53,651 bases of DNA from Candidatus Enterocloster excrementipullorum (GTDB lineage: Bacteria > Bacillota > Clostridia > Lachnospirales > Lachnospiraceae), in assembly GCA_019119575.1 (NCBI GenBank), contig DWWT01000006.1, positions 1 to 53,651 of the forward strand, written 5' to 3'. Below are positions 16,580 to 25,956 of this stretch, one piece after another (the stretch's first letter is position 1; the number at the start of each line of letters is the position of its first letter). The notes beneath the pieces are model-generated. The model saw only the letters and a program-made list of their open reading frames with translations, did no database searches and had not been told where the DNA came from. The position numbers and the translations under genes are program-made.

Positions 16580-17089
16580 ATGCGGATTCGGCAGGAAGAA
16601 CCGAAGGATTATGGAGAAGTATATGAACTGATAAAGGAGGCCTTTGCCGCGGCGGAGCATGCGGACGGCAATGAGCAGGATCTGACGGCGGCTCTCAGAA
16701 AGGGCAGTGCTTTTATACCGGAGCTATCCTTGGTGGCGGAGGAGAACGGAGAGCTGGCCGGGCACATCCTATTTACAAAGGCGCATGTGGGGGAGTGTGA
16801 AGTGCTTGTCCTGGCGCCCCTCTCCGTGAAGCCGAAGTACCAGAGGCAGGGTGTGGGGACTGCGCTTATGAAGGAAGGGCATAAAATTGCGGCAGGACTG
16901 GGCTATCCTTATGCGATGGTTCTGGGAAGTGAGACGTATTATCCGCGAGCAGGATATATTCCGGCTGCAGAGCTTGGTGTGGAGGTTCCCGAGGGAATCC
17001 CCTCCGCTAATTTCATGGGGATGAAGCTGAGAGAGGATGCCCCGTCTATCGGCGGGAAGCTGGTGTATGCGGAGGAGTTTGGAATATGA
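16580..17089 (+). CDS. GNAT-family N-acetyltransferase (YhbS-like)
   Basis: 169 residues with the acetyl-CoA binding signature LSVKPKYQRQGVGTALMKEG and the following helix, then the YhbS-type stretch VLGSETYYPRAGYIPA. The substrate is unknown. Start at 16580 is nine bases after GGAGGA; the ATG at 16571 overlaps that site. It follows the EFR1 gene by 76 bases and may be in the same transcript. The 219 bases after it, up to 17308, hold no gene. Confidence 0.88.
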   Translation: MRIRQEEPKDYGEVYELIKEAFAAAEHADGNEQDLTAALRKGSAFIPELSLVAEENGELAGHILFTKAHVGECEVLVLAPLSVKPKYQRQGVGTALMKEGHKIAAGLGYPYAMVLGSETYYPRAGYIPAAELGVEVPEGIPSANFMGMKLREDAPSIGGKLVYAEEFGI

Positions 17090-17308
17090 GGCGGGATATT
17101 GAATTCAGGACGCCGGAAGATGCAATTCAGGTTCTCAAATGAGACGGCTGAATTTATAGTATTCCGTTTTGTGCCTGATGGGAGGGATAAACGGGCTCAG
17201 ATCAAAGGCGACAAGACGGTGGTGGCGCGTGACGCCGCATTATTCGGATGATGACTGGCAATAAGGCGTCCGCATCCCATTAGGAACATCTCAAAGCCGG
17301 GAAGGGCC

Positions 17309-18733
17309 TCAGCCCTTCCCGTTCCAGCAATATGTACACAGCTTGCAGGGGGAAATTCCCACGGACTCCACCAGGTCGTCCAGGCGGTGATACCGCAGGG
17401 AGGTGAAGCCCAGCCGCCGGCGGATTTCCTCCACCATCTCCTGGTAATTTGTGCTGTCCGGGTCTGCATAGTCCTCCAAAAGCTCCTGTGAGACCGTATC
17501 TCCCTCCCTGTCCCGGATAATCCGGCGGGTGATCAGGTCCAGGTCAGAGGAGGACCGGGAGAAATTCAGGTAGGGACAGCCAAAAAGCAGAGGCGGGCAG
17601 GCAGGGCGTATGTGCACCTCCTTGGCCCCGCTCTGATAGAGGAACTCGGTGGTCTCGCCCAGCTGGGTTCCGCGGACGATGGAGTCGTCGATGAGCACCA
17701 GGCGCTTGCCGCGGATCAGCACGTCCACGGGGATCAGCTTCATGCGGGCAATGAGATTTCTCTGCATCTGGCTCTGCGGCATAAAGGAGCGGGGCCAGGT
17801 GGGGGTGTATTTGATAAAGGGGCGGGCAAACGGGAAACCGGATTCGTTGGCATATCCGACGGCGTGGGCGGTGCCGGAATCCGGTACGCCGGCTACGATA
17901 TCCGGTGATACGTCTGTACCCCCGATTTTGTCCCGGCGGGCCAGAAGGCGGCCGCATTCATAGCGCATGGCCTCCACGTTGATGCCCTCGTAGGCTGAGG
18001 TGGGATAGCCGTAATACACCCACAGGAAGGAACAAATGTGCATCTCCTGCCGGGGCGGGCTTAAGGTCTCAATGCCTTCCGGCGTAAAGAATACAATCTC
18101 TCCCGGACCCAGCTCCCGGCAATTCTCGTATCCCAGATTAATATATGCGAAGCTCTCAAAGGAGGCGCAGAAAGCGTCCTCCTTTTTCCCGATGACAATG
18201 GGTGTCCTGCCGTATTTGTCCCGGGAAGCGTAGATGCCTTCGGATGTCATGAGCAGAATGGACATGGAGCCTTGGATCTGCTCCTGGGCATAGAGAAGCC
18301 CCTCGGTGAGGGAGGATTTTTGGTTGATAAGAGCTGCCACCAGTTCGGTGGCATTGATGCGGCCGCGGCTCATCTCCATAAAATGGATATGGCCGTTTTT
18401 AAAAGCGTCCTGCACCAGCTCCGCTTCATTATTGATCTTTCCCACGGTGGTGATGGCAAAGCTGCCCAGGTGAGACTGGATAAGCAGAGGCTGCGGCTCA
18501 TTGTCTGAAATGCATCCAATGCCGAGCGTGCCCTCAAGCTCCTCCAAATCTCTGTCAAATTTCGTCCGGAAGGGCGTGTTCTCAATATTGTGGATGGCCC
18601 GGAAAAATCCCTCGCCTTTCCTGTAAACCGCCATTCCGCCCCGTTTTGTGCCTAGGTGGGAGTGATAATCTACCCCGAAAAACAGATCCAGCGTGCAGCT
18701 GTGCTTTGAAGCAACCCCAAAAAATCCGCCCAT
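17309..18733 (-). CDS. Amidophosphoribosyltransferase-like protein lacking the catalytic cysteine
   Basis: 474 residues with the layout of PurF: an N-terminal Ntn-type glutaminase fold and a C-terminal phosphoribosyltransferase domain with the PRPP loop RLVLIDDSIVRGTQ. PurF makes phosphoribosylamine from PRPP and glutamine in purine synthesis. In true PurF the residue after the start or propeptide is the nucleophilic cysteine (CG-x-G). Here the protein begins MGGFFGVASK, so the cysteine is replaced by glycine and glutaminase activity should be absent. The C-terminus ends with a CKLCTYC cluster. Start at 18733 is set by AGGAGG nine bases upstream. It may be an ammonia-dependent or regulatory paralogue; no other pur gene is nearby. 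Confidence 0.85.
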   Translation of the reverse strand: MGGFFGVASKHSCTLDLFFGVDYHSHLGTKRGGMAVYRKGEGFFRAIHNIENTPFRTKFDRDLEELEGTLGIGCISDNEPQPLLIQSHLGSFAITTVGKINNEAELVQDAFKNGHIHFMEMSRGRINATELVAALINQKSSLTEGLLYAQEQIQGSMSILLMTSEGIYASRDKYGRTPIVIGKKEDAFCASFESFAYINLGYENCRELGPGEIVFFTPEGIETLSPPRQEMHICSFLWVYYGYPTSAYEGINVEAMRYECGRLLARRDKIGGTDVSPDIVAGVPDSGTAHAVGYANESGFPFARPFIKYTPTWPRSFMPQSQMQRNLIARMKLIPVDVLIRGKRLVLIDDSIVRGTQLGETTEFLYQSGAKEVHIRPACPPLLFGCPYLNFSRSSSDLDLITRRIIRDREGDTVSQELLEDYADPDSTNYQEMVEEIRRRLGFTSLRYHRLDDLVESVGISPCKLCTYCWNGKG

Positions 18734-18777
18734 ATGTGATGTCCTCCTGTGTATGGAATGCATTGTTAGTTACGTTT

Positions 18778-18807
18778 ATCATAACATAAGTTCACATGAA
18801 AGGACAA
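18778..18807 (-). promoter_or_regulatory. Promoter of the PurF-like gene
   Basis: On the minus strand TTGTCC (18807-18802) and TATGAT (18783-18778), 18 bp apart, 45 bp before the start codon. Confidence 0.6.
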
Positions 18808-18862
18808 GAAAATAATGGGATGGAAATTTTGGGCGTATGCGTATATTTGCAATGCACACAGG

Positions 18863-18891
18863 TTCACAAAAATAAAAAATCAGTGTATAAT
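18863..18891 (+). promoter_or_regulatory. Promoter of the two-component/galactose importer operon
   Basis: TTCACA (18863-18868) and TATAAT (18886-18891) with a 17-bp spacer, 35 bp before the response regulator start. Confidence 0.65.
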
Positions 18892-18926
18892 GCTTGTAAA
18901 AATATAGAAATAGAGGAAGCAGCTTT

Positions 18927-20537
18927 ATGGATTTTTACCGCATTATCCTTGCGGATGACGAGGAAGAAGTGAGAAAGAGCATTATCAAGAAGATAGACTG
19001 GCACGCCGCCGGTTTTGAGGTGGTGGGTGATGCGGAGAACGGACAGGACGCCCTGGAGAAGATCGAGGCCCTGGAGCCGGATGTGCTGATGACGGATATC
19101 CGCATGCCATACATGGATGGCCTGACGCTGATTGAGCGGATCCGCCAGAAATATCCGTCTATGAAGGTGCTGATTTTTTCCGGGTACGATGATTTTGAAT
19201 ACGCCCAGCAGGCCATTAAGCTGAATGTGACAGAGTATATTTTAAAGCCGGTCAATGTAGAAGAGCTGACCCGGATTTTAAACCGTGTAAAAGCAAATCT
19301 GGATGAGGAGATTGAGCAGCGCAGGAATCTGGACCGGCTGCGGGAACGGTACCAGAACAGCCTGCCCATTCTGCGGGAGCTGTTTTTGAATGACCTCGTC
19401 AGGGGAAATATTCCGCCGGATCAGGCGGAGAGCCGTCTCAGAGAATACGGCGTGGATATCCTTGGAGCGCGCAAATGGCTGACTGCGGTGGTGAATGTGG
19501 AAGCGCAGGAGCAGACTGCGGGGCAGGTGCTCTCCCTGCATCAGGAATTGATTCCTATTTCGGTTCGTCAGCTCATGGAAGACCATCTGCGGGAGTATGG
19601 CCGCTTTGCTCTTTTTAATTCCACGGCGGGATTGACCCTGGTTGCAGCAGTGGACGGGGACAAGACCCAGACCGGCCTTATTGACCTTTTGGGAGATATA
19701 TGCAAAGAGTGCCGGAGAATTTTGGAAGTTACGGTGACCATTGGGGTGGGACACAGCTGTACGGGGCTTGGGGATCTGCGCAGTTCCTATCAGTCCGCGG
19801 TGGAGGCCCTGGGCTATAAGGCCATCGTCGGCATGGGAAAAACCATTTACATCAATGATGTGGAGCCTGTAAGCCGGGGGAGACTCCAGATGGATGCAAA
19901 GGATGAGTCTGAGCTGGTGACGGCAGTCAAATTCGGTCCGAAAGAGAAGATCGAATCGGTGGTTCGCGGGCTGGCGGCGCGCATGGAGGATGCCAAGGTT
20001 CATCTGCGCCAGTATCAGCTTTTCATGCTTTCCATAACCAATTGCCTGATGCAGCTCATGCAGCAGTATGACCTGGATCCCGGTGACATTTCCAGCATGC
20101 AGGAGCATTATTCGGAAATTTTGTCCTCCGCCCTGCATCGGGAAGAATTTACGGACTGGATTATCCGAATGGCCTGTCAGATGAATGAGATGATGAACCG
20201 GGAGAGGGACAACACTACCCGGCGGGTCATTCTGGAGGCCAAGCGGTACATCCAGGAAAACTACCAGAATCCGGACCTCTCTGTGGAGATGATCTGCCGT
20301 GAGCTTCACATGAGCCCGGCGTATTTTTCTACGGTATTTAAGCGGGAGACCGGGCAGACTTACATCGCGTATCTCACGGATGTGCGTCTGTCAAAGGCGG
20401 TGGAGCTTCTGGGGGAGACGGATGATAAGACCTATGTGATTGCCCAGAAAGTTGGGTATCAGGAGCAGAATTATTTCAGCTATGTGTTCAAAAAACGCTT
20501 CGGTGTGTCCCCGACGAAATTCAGAAGCGCGCAGTGA
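18927..20537 (+). CDS. Response regulator with AraC-type DNA-binding domain (YesN family)
   Basis: 536 residues. An N-terminal receiver domain (residues 1-120) with acidic pocket D10/D11, phosphoacceptor D57 in VLMTDIRMPYMDG and the conserved lysine in EYILKPVN. A middle region of about 250 residues follows, then a C-terminal AraC/XylS double helix-turn-helix (MICRELHMSPAYFSTVFKRE and VIAQKVGYQEQNYFSYVFKK). The YesN class controls carbohydrate transport genes in response to a YesM kinase. RBS GAGGAAG. The kinase gene follows after 35 bases, and the genes beyond encode sugar-binding proteins and a galactose-type importer, its likely target. Confidence 0.95.
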   Translation: MDFYRIILADDEEEVRKSIIKKIDWHAAGFEVVGDAENGQDALEKIEALEPDVLMTDIRMPYMDGLTLIERIRQKYPSMKVLIFSGYDDFEYAQQAIKLNVTEYILKPVNVEELTRILNRVKANLDEEIEQRRNLDRLRERYQNSLPILRELFLNDLVRGNIPPDQAESRLREYGVDILGARKWLTAVVNVEAQEQTAGQVLSLHQELIPISVRQLMEDHLREYGRFALFNSTAGLTLVAAVDGDKTQTGLIDLLGDICKECRRILEVTVTIGVGHSCTGLGDLRSSYQSAVEALGYKAIVGMGKTIYINDVEPVSRGRLQMDAKDESELVTAVKFGPKEKIESVVRGLAARMEDAKVHLRQYQLFMLSITNCLMQLMQQYDLDPGDISSMQEHYSEILSSALHREEFTDWIIRMACQMNEMMNRERDNTTRRVILEAKRYIQENYQNPDLSVEMICRELHMSPAYFSTVFKRETGQTYIAYLTDVRLSKAVELLGETDDKTYVIAQKVGYQEQNYFSYVFKKRFGVSPTKFRSAQ

Positions 20538-20572
20538 CGGACGGAGCGCCGCACATTAAGAGGAGGAGAACC

Positions 20573-22402
20573 ATGGACAAGCCGGAAAAGACCGGGCTGC
20601 TGGGGCGGGTCAGCATTCGATATACTATTTATATTTATTTTACGGTCAGCGCCCTGGCGGCGATTCTCTTGATCGGCATTTCCCTGTATGGACGGCTTTC
20701 CGGCCAGATGACGGCAACCATCCGGGAGGAGAATCAGGCGATGCTCACCCAGGTAAACCGTTCGGTAGACGCATATCTTCAGACAATTATGAAGCTCTCC
20801 GATTCTCTCTATTACGGAGTCATCAAAAATGCGGATCTGTCGGCTGAGTCCGTCAACCGGGATTTTACGCTTCTTTATGACAACAATAAAGACAGTATCT
20901 GCAACATTGCCCTGCTTTCCCGGCAGGGGGAACTTTTAGAGGCCGCTCCGGCCGCAAGGCTGAACACAGGGATCAATGTGACGAAGGAGCCCTGGTTTCA
21001 GAATACGCTGGAGCGGACGGACAATCTGCATTTTACAACCCCTCACGTACAGTATATTTTCGACAATAATGAGAATCAGTACCGCTGGGTAATCACTTTG
21101 ACACGGGCGGTAGAGATCACACAGGGCACATCCACGGACCAGGCGGTGCTCCTTTTAGACATCAGCTACAGCAGTTTTCAGCAGCTTCTCGACAACATCA
21201 CTCTGGGAAATCAGGGATATCTTTATATGGTCAGCAGCGGGGGAGAGCTGATTTATCACCCCAAAATGCAGCTCATCGATGTGGGACTTGCTGAGGAGAA
21301 CTATGAAGAGGCCGCCGGGCTGCAGGATGGGACGTATGGGGAAACGTTCGGCGGGCAGGCCCGGGAAATTGCGGTGAAATCCGTGGGGTACACGGGGTGG
21401 AAGCTCATCGGCGTCACCCCGGAGCAGGGAATCACCTTAAACGGGCTGAAAACCCAGCTGTTTATAGTGTTTGTGGTGGCTTTTTTCCTCTTTGTGCTGA
21501 TGGTGATCAATGCCTATATCTCATCCCGCATCACAGGGCCTATCAAGCGCCTGGAGAAATCTGTAAATGCCCTGGAGGCAGGACATTTGGATACGGATAT
21601 TTATATAGGGGGTTCCTATGAAATCCGCCATCTGGGGCGCTCGATTCGGGATATGGCCCGGCAGATCCGGGTGCTGATGGAGGATATTGTGGCGGAGCAT
21701 GAGTCCAAGCGCAAGAGCGAATTCGATGCGCTTCAGTCCCAGATCAATCCTCATTTCCTCTACAATACCCTGGATATTATTGTATGGATGATTGAAAATG
21801 AACAGAAAGCCGAGGCGGTGAAGGTGGTGACAGCGCTGGCCCGGTTTTTCCGCATCAGCCTGAGCAAAGGCAAAAGCATTATTCCGGTGCGGGATGAACT
21901 GGAGCATGTGCGCAATTACCTGATGATTCAGCAGATGCGTTTTAAGAATAAATTTACCTACCGTATTGAGGCGGAGCCGGACACGCTGCACCTTGCCAGC
22001 TTAAAATTAATGCTTCAGCCGCTGGTGGAAAACGCGATCTATCACGGCATGGAATTCATGGACGGGGATGGGGAGATTGAGGTGAGGGCTTTTCTGGAAA
22101 ACGGCGACCTCTGGTTTACGGTCTCAGATAATGGGCTCGGCATGACGCAGGAGCAGGTGGACAGCCTTCTGAAAGATACCGCCCACGTATCTTCCAAGAG
22201 GGGGTCCGGCATCGGAGTAAAAAATGTGAATGAACGGATACGGCTGTATTTCGGAGAGCAGTACGGTCTATTTATTGAATCGGAGCCTGATGAGGGAACT
22301 ACGATCCGTATTCATCTTCCTGCCGCGTCCTGCGGCGAGACATCATCTGCTGTGTCCGGGGGAACCGGACGGCCGGATACGGCGGTAAAGGAGAAAGCAT
22401 GA
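20573..22402 (+). CDS. Sensor histidine kinase, YesM/LytS class
   Basis: 609 residues. Membrane segment at about residues 16-40, extracellular sensor domain of dCache type to about 290, second membrane segment (FIVFVVAFFLFVLMVINAYI), HAMP domain, then a His_kinase domain with the phosphoacceptor H394 in QINPHFLYNTLD and an ATPase domain (VENAIYHG, SDNGLGMT, GSGIGVKNVNERI). The ATG at 20573 follows AGGAGGAG by five bases; an in-frame GTG at 20534 overlaps the response regulator stop but lacks a ribosome site. Two sugar-binding proteins encoded immediately downstream could present the signal to its extracellular domain. Confidence 0.95.
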   Translation: MDKPEKTGLLGRVSIRYTIYIYFTVSALAAILLIGISLYGRLSGQMTATIREENQAMLTQVNRSVDAYLQTIMKLSDSLYYGVIKNADLSAESVNRDFTLLYDNNKDSICNIALLSRQGELLEAAPAARLNTGINVTKEPWFQNTLERTDNLHFTTPHVQYIFDNNENQYRWVITLTRAVEITQGTSTDQAVLLLDISYSSFQQLLDNITLGNQGYLYMVSSGGELIYHPKMQLIDVGLAEENYEEAAGLQDGTYGETFGGQAREIAVKSVGYTGWKLIGVTPEQGITLNGLKTQLFIVFVVAFFLFVLMVINAYISSRITGPIKRLEKSVNALEAGHLDTDIYIGGSYEIRHLGRSIRDMARQIRVLMEDIVAEHESKRKSEFDALQSQINPHFLYNTLDIIVWMIENEQKAEAVKVVTALARFFRISLSKGKSIIPVRDELEHVRNYLMIQQMRFKNKFTYRIEAEPDTLHLASLKLMLQPLVENAIYHGMEFMDGDGEIEVRAFLENGDLWFTVSDNGLGMTQEQVDSLLKDTAHVSSKRGSGIGVKNVNERIRLYFGEQYGLFIESEPDEGTTIRIHLPAASCGETSSAVSGGTGRPDTAVKEKA

Positions 22403-23370
22403 TTACCAGAAAAGAGAAAATTCTTTGGATTTTGCTGGGAGCAGCCCTGGTGGTTCTCTTTCTGCTGTCCTCCACAGATCTGATTATCAAGGAGGAAGAG
22501 AGAAAAATTTATCCGATTTCAGTGATTGTGGAGGATGCGGATGACGCCAACTATGTGAATTTCCGCAAGGGTATGGATCAGGCAGCCATTGAGCAGAATG
22601 CGGATGTGAGCTTTATCACGCTGTATGAGGCGGGGAGCACAAAGCAGCAGCTGAGTCTTGTGGACAGAGAACAGCAGGACGGAGCGGCGGCCCTGGTGGT
22701 AGCCCCTGCGGGTGGGAAAGATGCGGCTTCCGCTATTATTTCCCGCGCTTCGGTTCCGCTGGTTATGGCCTGGACTTCGGAAAATGCGGCCGGCGCGGCC
22801 GGCGTGGTGACGACAGATTTCGGACAGATGGGAAGGACCCTTGCCTCCCGGATTGGAGAGGACTGGGCAAACGGGGTGCCGGTTTATCTTTTTGCCCGTT
22901 CGTTAGAAAATGAAAGCGATGCGGAGTTTTATGCAGCATTGGCCGGAAAACTGGAGGAAGAAGGGTTTTATCCCCGTCTTACCGTGCGAAAGAACGCAGA
23001 GAGCTACCGGGATGTTCTGGACGGGCTGGCCGCGCAGGGCGTCAGACGGGCGGTGGTGGCGGCTTTGGATCCGGAGAGTCTGGAGGAGACGGCCTCTCTT
23101 CTGGAAGCGGAGGACAGCCTTTCGGCCTGCGTGGGAGCCCTCTACGGGAGGGGGAGCACGCTGTCTGTCTTGAATGGCCTGGATCGGGGAACAATCCGGG
23201 GAATCTGCGTGACAGATGAATTCAGCGCGGGATATCTGAGCATCTGGCAGGCGGTGGAGGCGGCAAAGGGCCGTCCGGCAAAGGAGCGGGTGGTTCTGGA
23301 AAATTACTATATAGAAAAAGAAGACCTGCGGACATCAAAATATGAAAAAATGCTCTATCCGATTGAGTGA
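22399..23370 (+). CDS. Membrane-anchored sugar-binding-like protein (type 1 periplasmic fold)
   Basis: 323 residues. A single N-terminal membrane segment (ILWILLGAALVVLFLLSS) without lipobox cysteine is followed by a Peripla_BP_4-like domain (VIVEDADDANYVNFRKGMDQAA ... ALVVAPAGGKDAASAI ... PLVMAW). The binding-site aromatic and acidic residues of true galactose-binding proteins are poorly conserved. The start ATG overlaps the kinase stop as ATGA, so the two are translationally coupled. I infer an accessory sensor that binds a sugar outside the membrane and contacts the kinase, rather than a transport protein. Confidence 0.8.
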   Translation: MITRKEKILWILLGAALVVLFLLSSTDLIIKEEERKIYPISVIVEDADDANYVNFRKGMDQAAIEQNADVSFITLYEAGSTKQQLSLVDREQQDGAAALVVAPAGGKDAASAIISRASVPLVMAWTSENAAGAAGVVTTDFGQMGRTLASRIGEDWANGVPVYLFARSLENESDAEFYAALAGKLEEEGFYPRLTVRKNAESYRDVLDGLAAQGVRRAVVAALDPESLEETASLLEAEDSLSACVGALYGRGSTLSVLNGLDRGTIRGICVTDEFSAGYLSIWQAVEAAKGRPAKERVVLENYYIEKEDLRTSKYEKMLYPIE

Positions 23371-23383
23371 CAGGAGGGGAACG

Positions 23384-24424
23384 GTGAGAAGAGGGAGAAT
23401 AGGCGGATACAGACCTGCGGCAGCTTCCCGGCGGAGATGGATTCTGGGAGCGGTGATTCTGGGCATCTGTGCAATAGGGAGCGGCTGCGGGAGCTCGGAG
23501 GAAACGGAAAAGGATTCCATGCGGATCGGGGTGAGCCTGTACCGTGGTGACGACACATTTATCAATAATATACGCCAGGAGCTGGAAACGTGCGCCAAGG
23601 AATATGAGCAGGAAACAGGAATAAAAGTACATCTGGATGTGGAGGAGGCCAAGGGAAACCAGTATACCCAGAATAACCAGGTGGAGCGCTTTATTGCCCT
23701 GGATTGCGACGTTTTGTGCATTAATCCGGTGGATCGGACGGCGGCTTCCGCTGTTATTGACAAGGCAATGGCGGGAAATGTGCCGGTTGTGTTTTTTAAC
23801 CGGCAGCCCGTGGAGGAGGATATGAACCGCTGGGATGAGCTGTATTATGTGGCCGTCTCCGCCAAAGAATCCGCGGTTTTGCAGGGACAGATTGTGGTGG
23901 ACAGCTATCGGGAGGATCCCTCTCTCCTGGACTCCGATGGGGACGGGGTAATCAGCTATGTTCTTCTGGAGGGGGAGAGCAGCCACCAGGACTCGCTGAT
24001 CCGGACGGAGTGGTCGATTCAGACGCTGAAGGATGCGGGAGTTCCCATTGAGCGGATCACAGGCGGAATTGCCAACTGGGAGCGAAGCCAGGCCTCCGCT
24101 CTGATGGAGCAGTGGCTTGCCCAGTATCCGGATACGATTGAGCTGGTTATCTGCAATAATGATGATATGGCTCTGGGAGCGATTGACGCGATGGAAAGGG
24201 CCGGAGTATCCGGGATCCAGGTGGTGGGGATTGACGGGACAACGCCGGGGCTGCGGGCAGTGGAGAGCGGAAAGATGATGGGAACGGTGTCCAGCGATAA
24301 AGAAGCATATGCGCAGGCGATTTTTACCATAGCGGCGGACAAGGCCATGGGGAAAGACGTGGCGGAGGATATTGAGCTGGAAAATGGAAAATATTACAAT
24401 TGTCCGCAGGAGATTGTAAGATAG
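23384..24424 (+). CDS. Galactose/glucose-type binding lipoprotein (conventional order)
   Basis: 346 residues from a GTG at 23384, six bases after AGGAGG; an in-frame ATG at 23342 lies inside the previous gene without a ribosome site. Signal peptide with basic start and Cys35 after GSG as a probable lipid site. The domain has the normal MglB order: first strand with RIGVSLYRGDDTF, then DVLCINPVD, VPVVFFNRQP, a calcium loop DSDGDGVIS, HQDSLIR, CNNDDMALGA and GIDGTT. These match the sugar-contact residues of E. coli MglB. It may act in sensing with the kinase or as an alternative receptor for the importer. It is useful as an in-operon reference for the permuted protein that follows. Confidence 0.88.
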   Translation: MRRGRIGGYRPAAASRRRWILGAVILGICAIGSGCGSSEETEKDSMRIGVSLYRGDDTFINNIRQELETCAKEYEQETGIKVHLDVEEAKGNQYTQNNQVERFIALDCDVLCINPVDRTAASAVIDKAMAGNVPVVFFNRQPVEEDMNRWDELYYVAVSAKESAVLQGQIVVDSYREDPSLLDSDGDGVISYVLLEGESSHQDSLIRTEWSIQTLKDAGVPIERITGGIANWERSQASALMEQWLAQYPDTIELVICNNDDMALGAIDAMERAGVSGIQVVGIDGTTPGLRAVESGKMMGTVSSDKEAYAQAIFTIAADKAMGKDVAEDIELENGKYYNCPQEIVR

Positions 24425-24458
24425 ATTAAAAAATCATAGAAAAACGAAAAAAATCTTA

Positions 24459-24487
24459 TGGAAAATAATGAATAAAAACGATATAAT
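24459..24487 (+). promoter_or_regulatory. Internal promoter before the permuted binding-protein gene
   Basis: TGGAAA (24459-24464) and TATAAT (24482-24487), 17 bp apart, 70 bp before the start codon. It would let the transport genes be expressed separately from the sensor genes, and could be the YesN-type regulator's target. Confidence 0.55.
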
Positions 24488-24557
24488 ATAGGTGTCGGTG
24501 GTCAAAATGTCAAAAACCGACAAGATATCCATAAAATGGAAAGGGAGGAAGATTATC

Positions 24558-25922
24558 ATGAGACTGATTAAGAAAGTAACGGCCGTATCCATGGCGTCCT
24601 GCATGGCGCTGTCACTGGCTGCCTGCGGAAGCAGCACATCGGAGACAACCACTGCTGCGGCTGCCGAGGCAACAGAGGCTGCCGGCGATTCTTCGGAAGC
24701 CGCAGATGCTGAGAGCACAGAGGCTGCTGCCGAGAGCACGGAGGCGGCTGCTTCCGGAGAGGTTGCCAACAAGGACAAGCCCCTTGTATGGTTCAACCGC
24801 CAGCCCTCCAACAGCTCCACCGGCGAGCTGGATATGACCGCGTTAAACTTTAACGCCAACACCTACTATGTAGGATTCGATGCAAACCAGGGTGCCGAGC
24901 TTCAGGGAACCATGGTAAAGGATTACATCGAGGCTAATATTGACACCATCGACCGCAACGGCGACGGCATTATCGGATACGTTCTGGCCATCGGCGATAT
25001 TGGACACAATGACTCCATCGCCCGTACAAGAGGTGTCCGCAACGCTCTGGGAACTGCGGTTGAGGCCAACGGTGAGACAGACAGTACGCCTGTAGGAACC
25101 AATACGGACGGCACATCCACGATTGTTAAGGATGGCAGCCTTGAGGTGAACGGCACGACCTACACGGTTCGCGAGCTGGCTTCTCAGGAGATGAAGAACT
25201 CTGCAGGCGCTACCTGGGATGCGGCAACCGCAGGAAATGCTATCAACACATGGTCCGCTTCCTTCGGCGATTCTATCGATGTAGTTGTCTCCAACAACGA
25301 CGGCATGGGCATGTCCATGTTCAACGCATGGTCCAAGGATCAGGGCGTTCCCACTTTCGGCTATGACGCCAACAGCGACGCGGTAGCAGCTATCGCAGAG
25401 GGCTACGGCGGCACCATCAGCCAGCATGCGGACGTTCAGGCATACCTGACACTCCGTGTTCTTAGAAACGCACTGGACGGCGTTGACATCAACACCGGCA
25501 TCAGCGTTGCTGACGAGGCAGGCAATGTTCTTTCCGAGAACGAGTATGTTTACAATGAAGAAGAGCGTTCCTACTACGCTTTGAACGTAGCGGTTACCGC
25601 TGAGAATTACCAGGATTATCTGGATTCCACTGTTACCTTTGCTCCGGTATCCAATCAGCTGGATGCAGCAGAGCATCCCACCAAGAAGGTATGGCTGAAC
25701 ATCTACAACGCAGCAGACAACTTCCTGAGCGCGACCTATCAGCCCTTGCTTCAGAAGTATGATGATCTTCTGAATCTGGAAGTTGAGTATATCGGCGGCG
25801 ACGGCCAGACCGAGTCCAACATCACCAACCGTCTGGGCAATCCCAGCCAGTATGATGCATTTGCCATCAACATGGTGAAGACGGACAATGCGGCTTCTTA
25901 TACCGGACTGCTGAGCCAGTAA
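24558..25922 (+). CDS. Galactose-type binding lipoprotein with circularly permuted fold
   Basis: 454 residues; ATG at 24558 after GGGAGGAA. Signal peptide with lipobox LAAC (Cys23), an Ala/Glu/Thr linker to about 70, then a type 1 sugar-binding fold in altered order. Residues 75-300 match the second part of E. coli MglB: N80 in WFNRQP, calcium loop from D132, H150/D152/R156, W220, N247 and D270. Residues 377-446 (LNIYNAADNF ... FAINMV) match MglB's first 70 residues, including D387 and F389, equivalent to MglB D14 and F16. All sugar-contact residues I can align are kept, so it should bind galactose or glucose. About 75 residues between R156 and W220 are longer than in MglB. It is followed by ATPase and permease genes, so it is the likely main receptor. 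Confidence 0.9.
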   Translation: MRLIKKVTAVSMASCMALSLAACGSSTSETTTAAAAEATEAAGDSSEAADAESTEAAAESTEAAASGEVANKDKPLVWFNRQPSNSSTGELDMTALNFNANTYYVGFDANQGAELQGTMVKDYIEANIDTIDRNGDGIIGYVLAIGDIGHNDSIARTRGVRNALGTAVEANGETDSTPVGTNTDGTSTIVKDGSLEVNGTTYTVRELASQEMKNSAGATWDAATAGNAINTWSASFGDSIDVVVSNNDGMGMSMFNAWSKDQGVPTFGYDANSDAVAAIAEGYGGTISQHADVQAYLTLRVLRNALDGVDINTGISVADEAGNVLSENEYVYNEEERSYYALNVAVTAENYQDYLDSTVTFAPVSNQLDAAEHPTKKVWLNIYNAADNFLSATYQPLLQKYDDLLNLEVEYIGGDGQTESNITNRLGNPSQYDAFAINMVKTDNAASYTGLLSQ

Positions 25923-25956
25923 TAAAGAGCAGCCGGAGAATTAAGCGATAGTCAGG

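Noticed and set aside
17197..17469. Minus-strand frame at the end of the PurF-like gene
   Set aside because: It overlaps the real gene in another frame and has no independent start signal.
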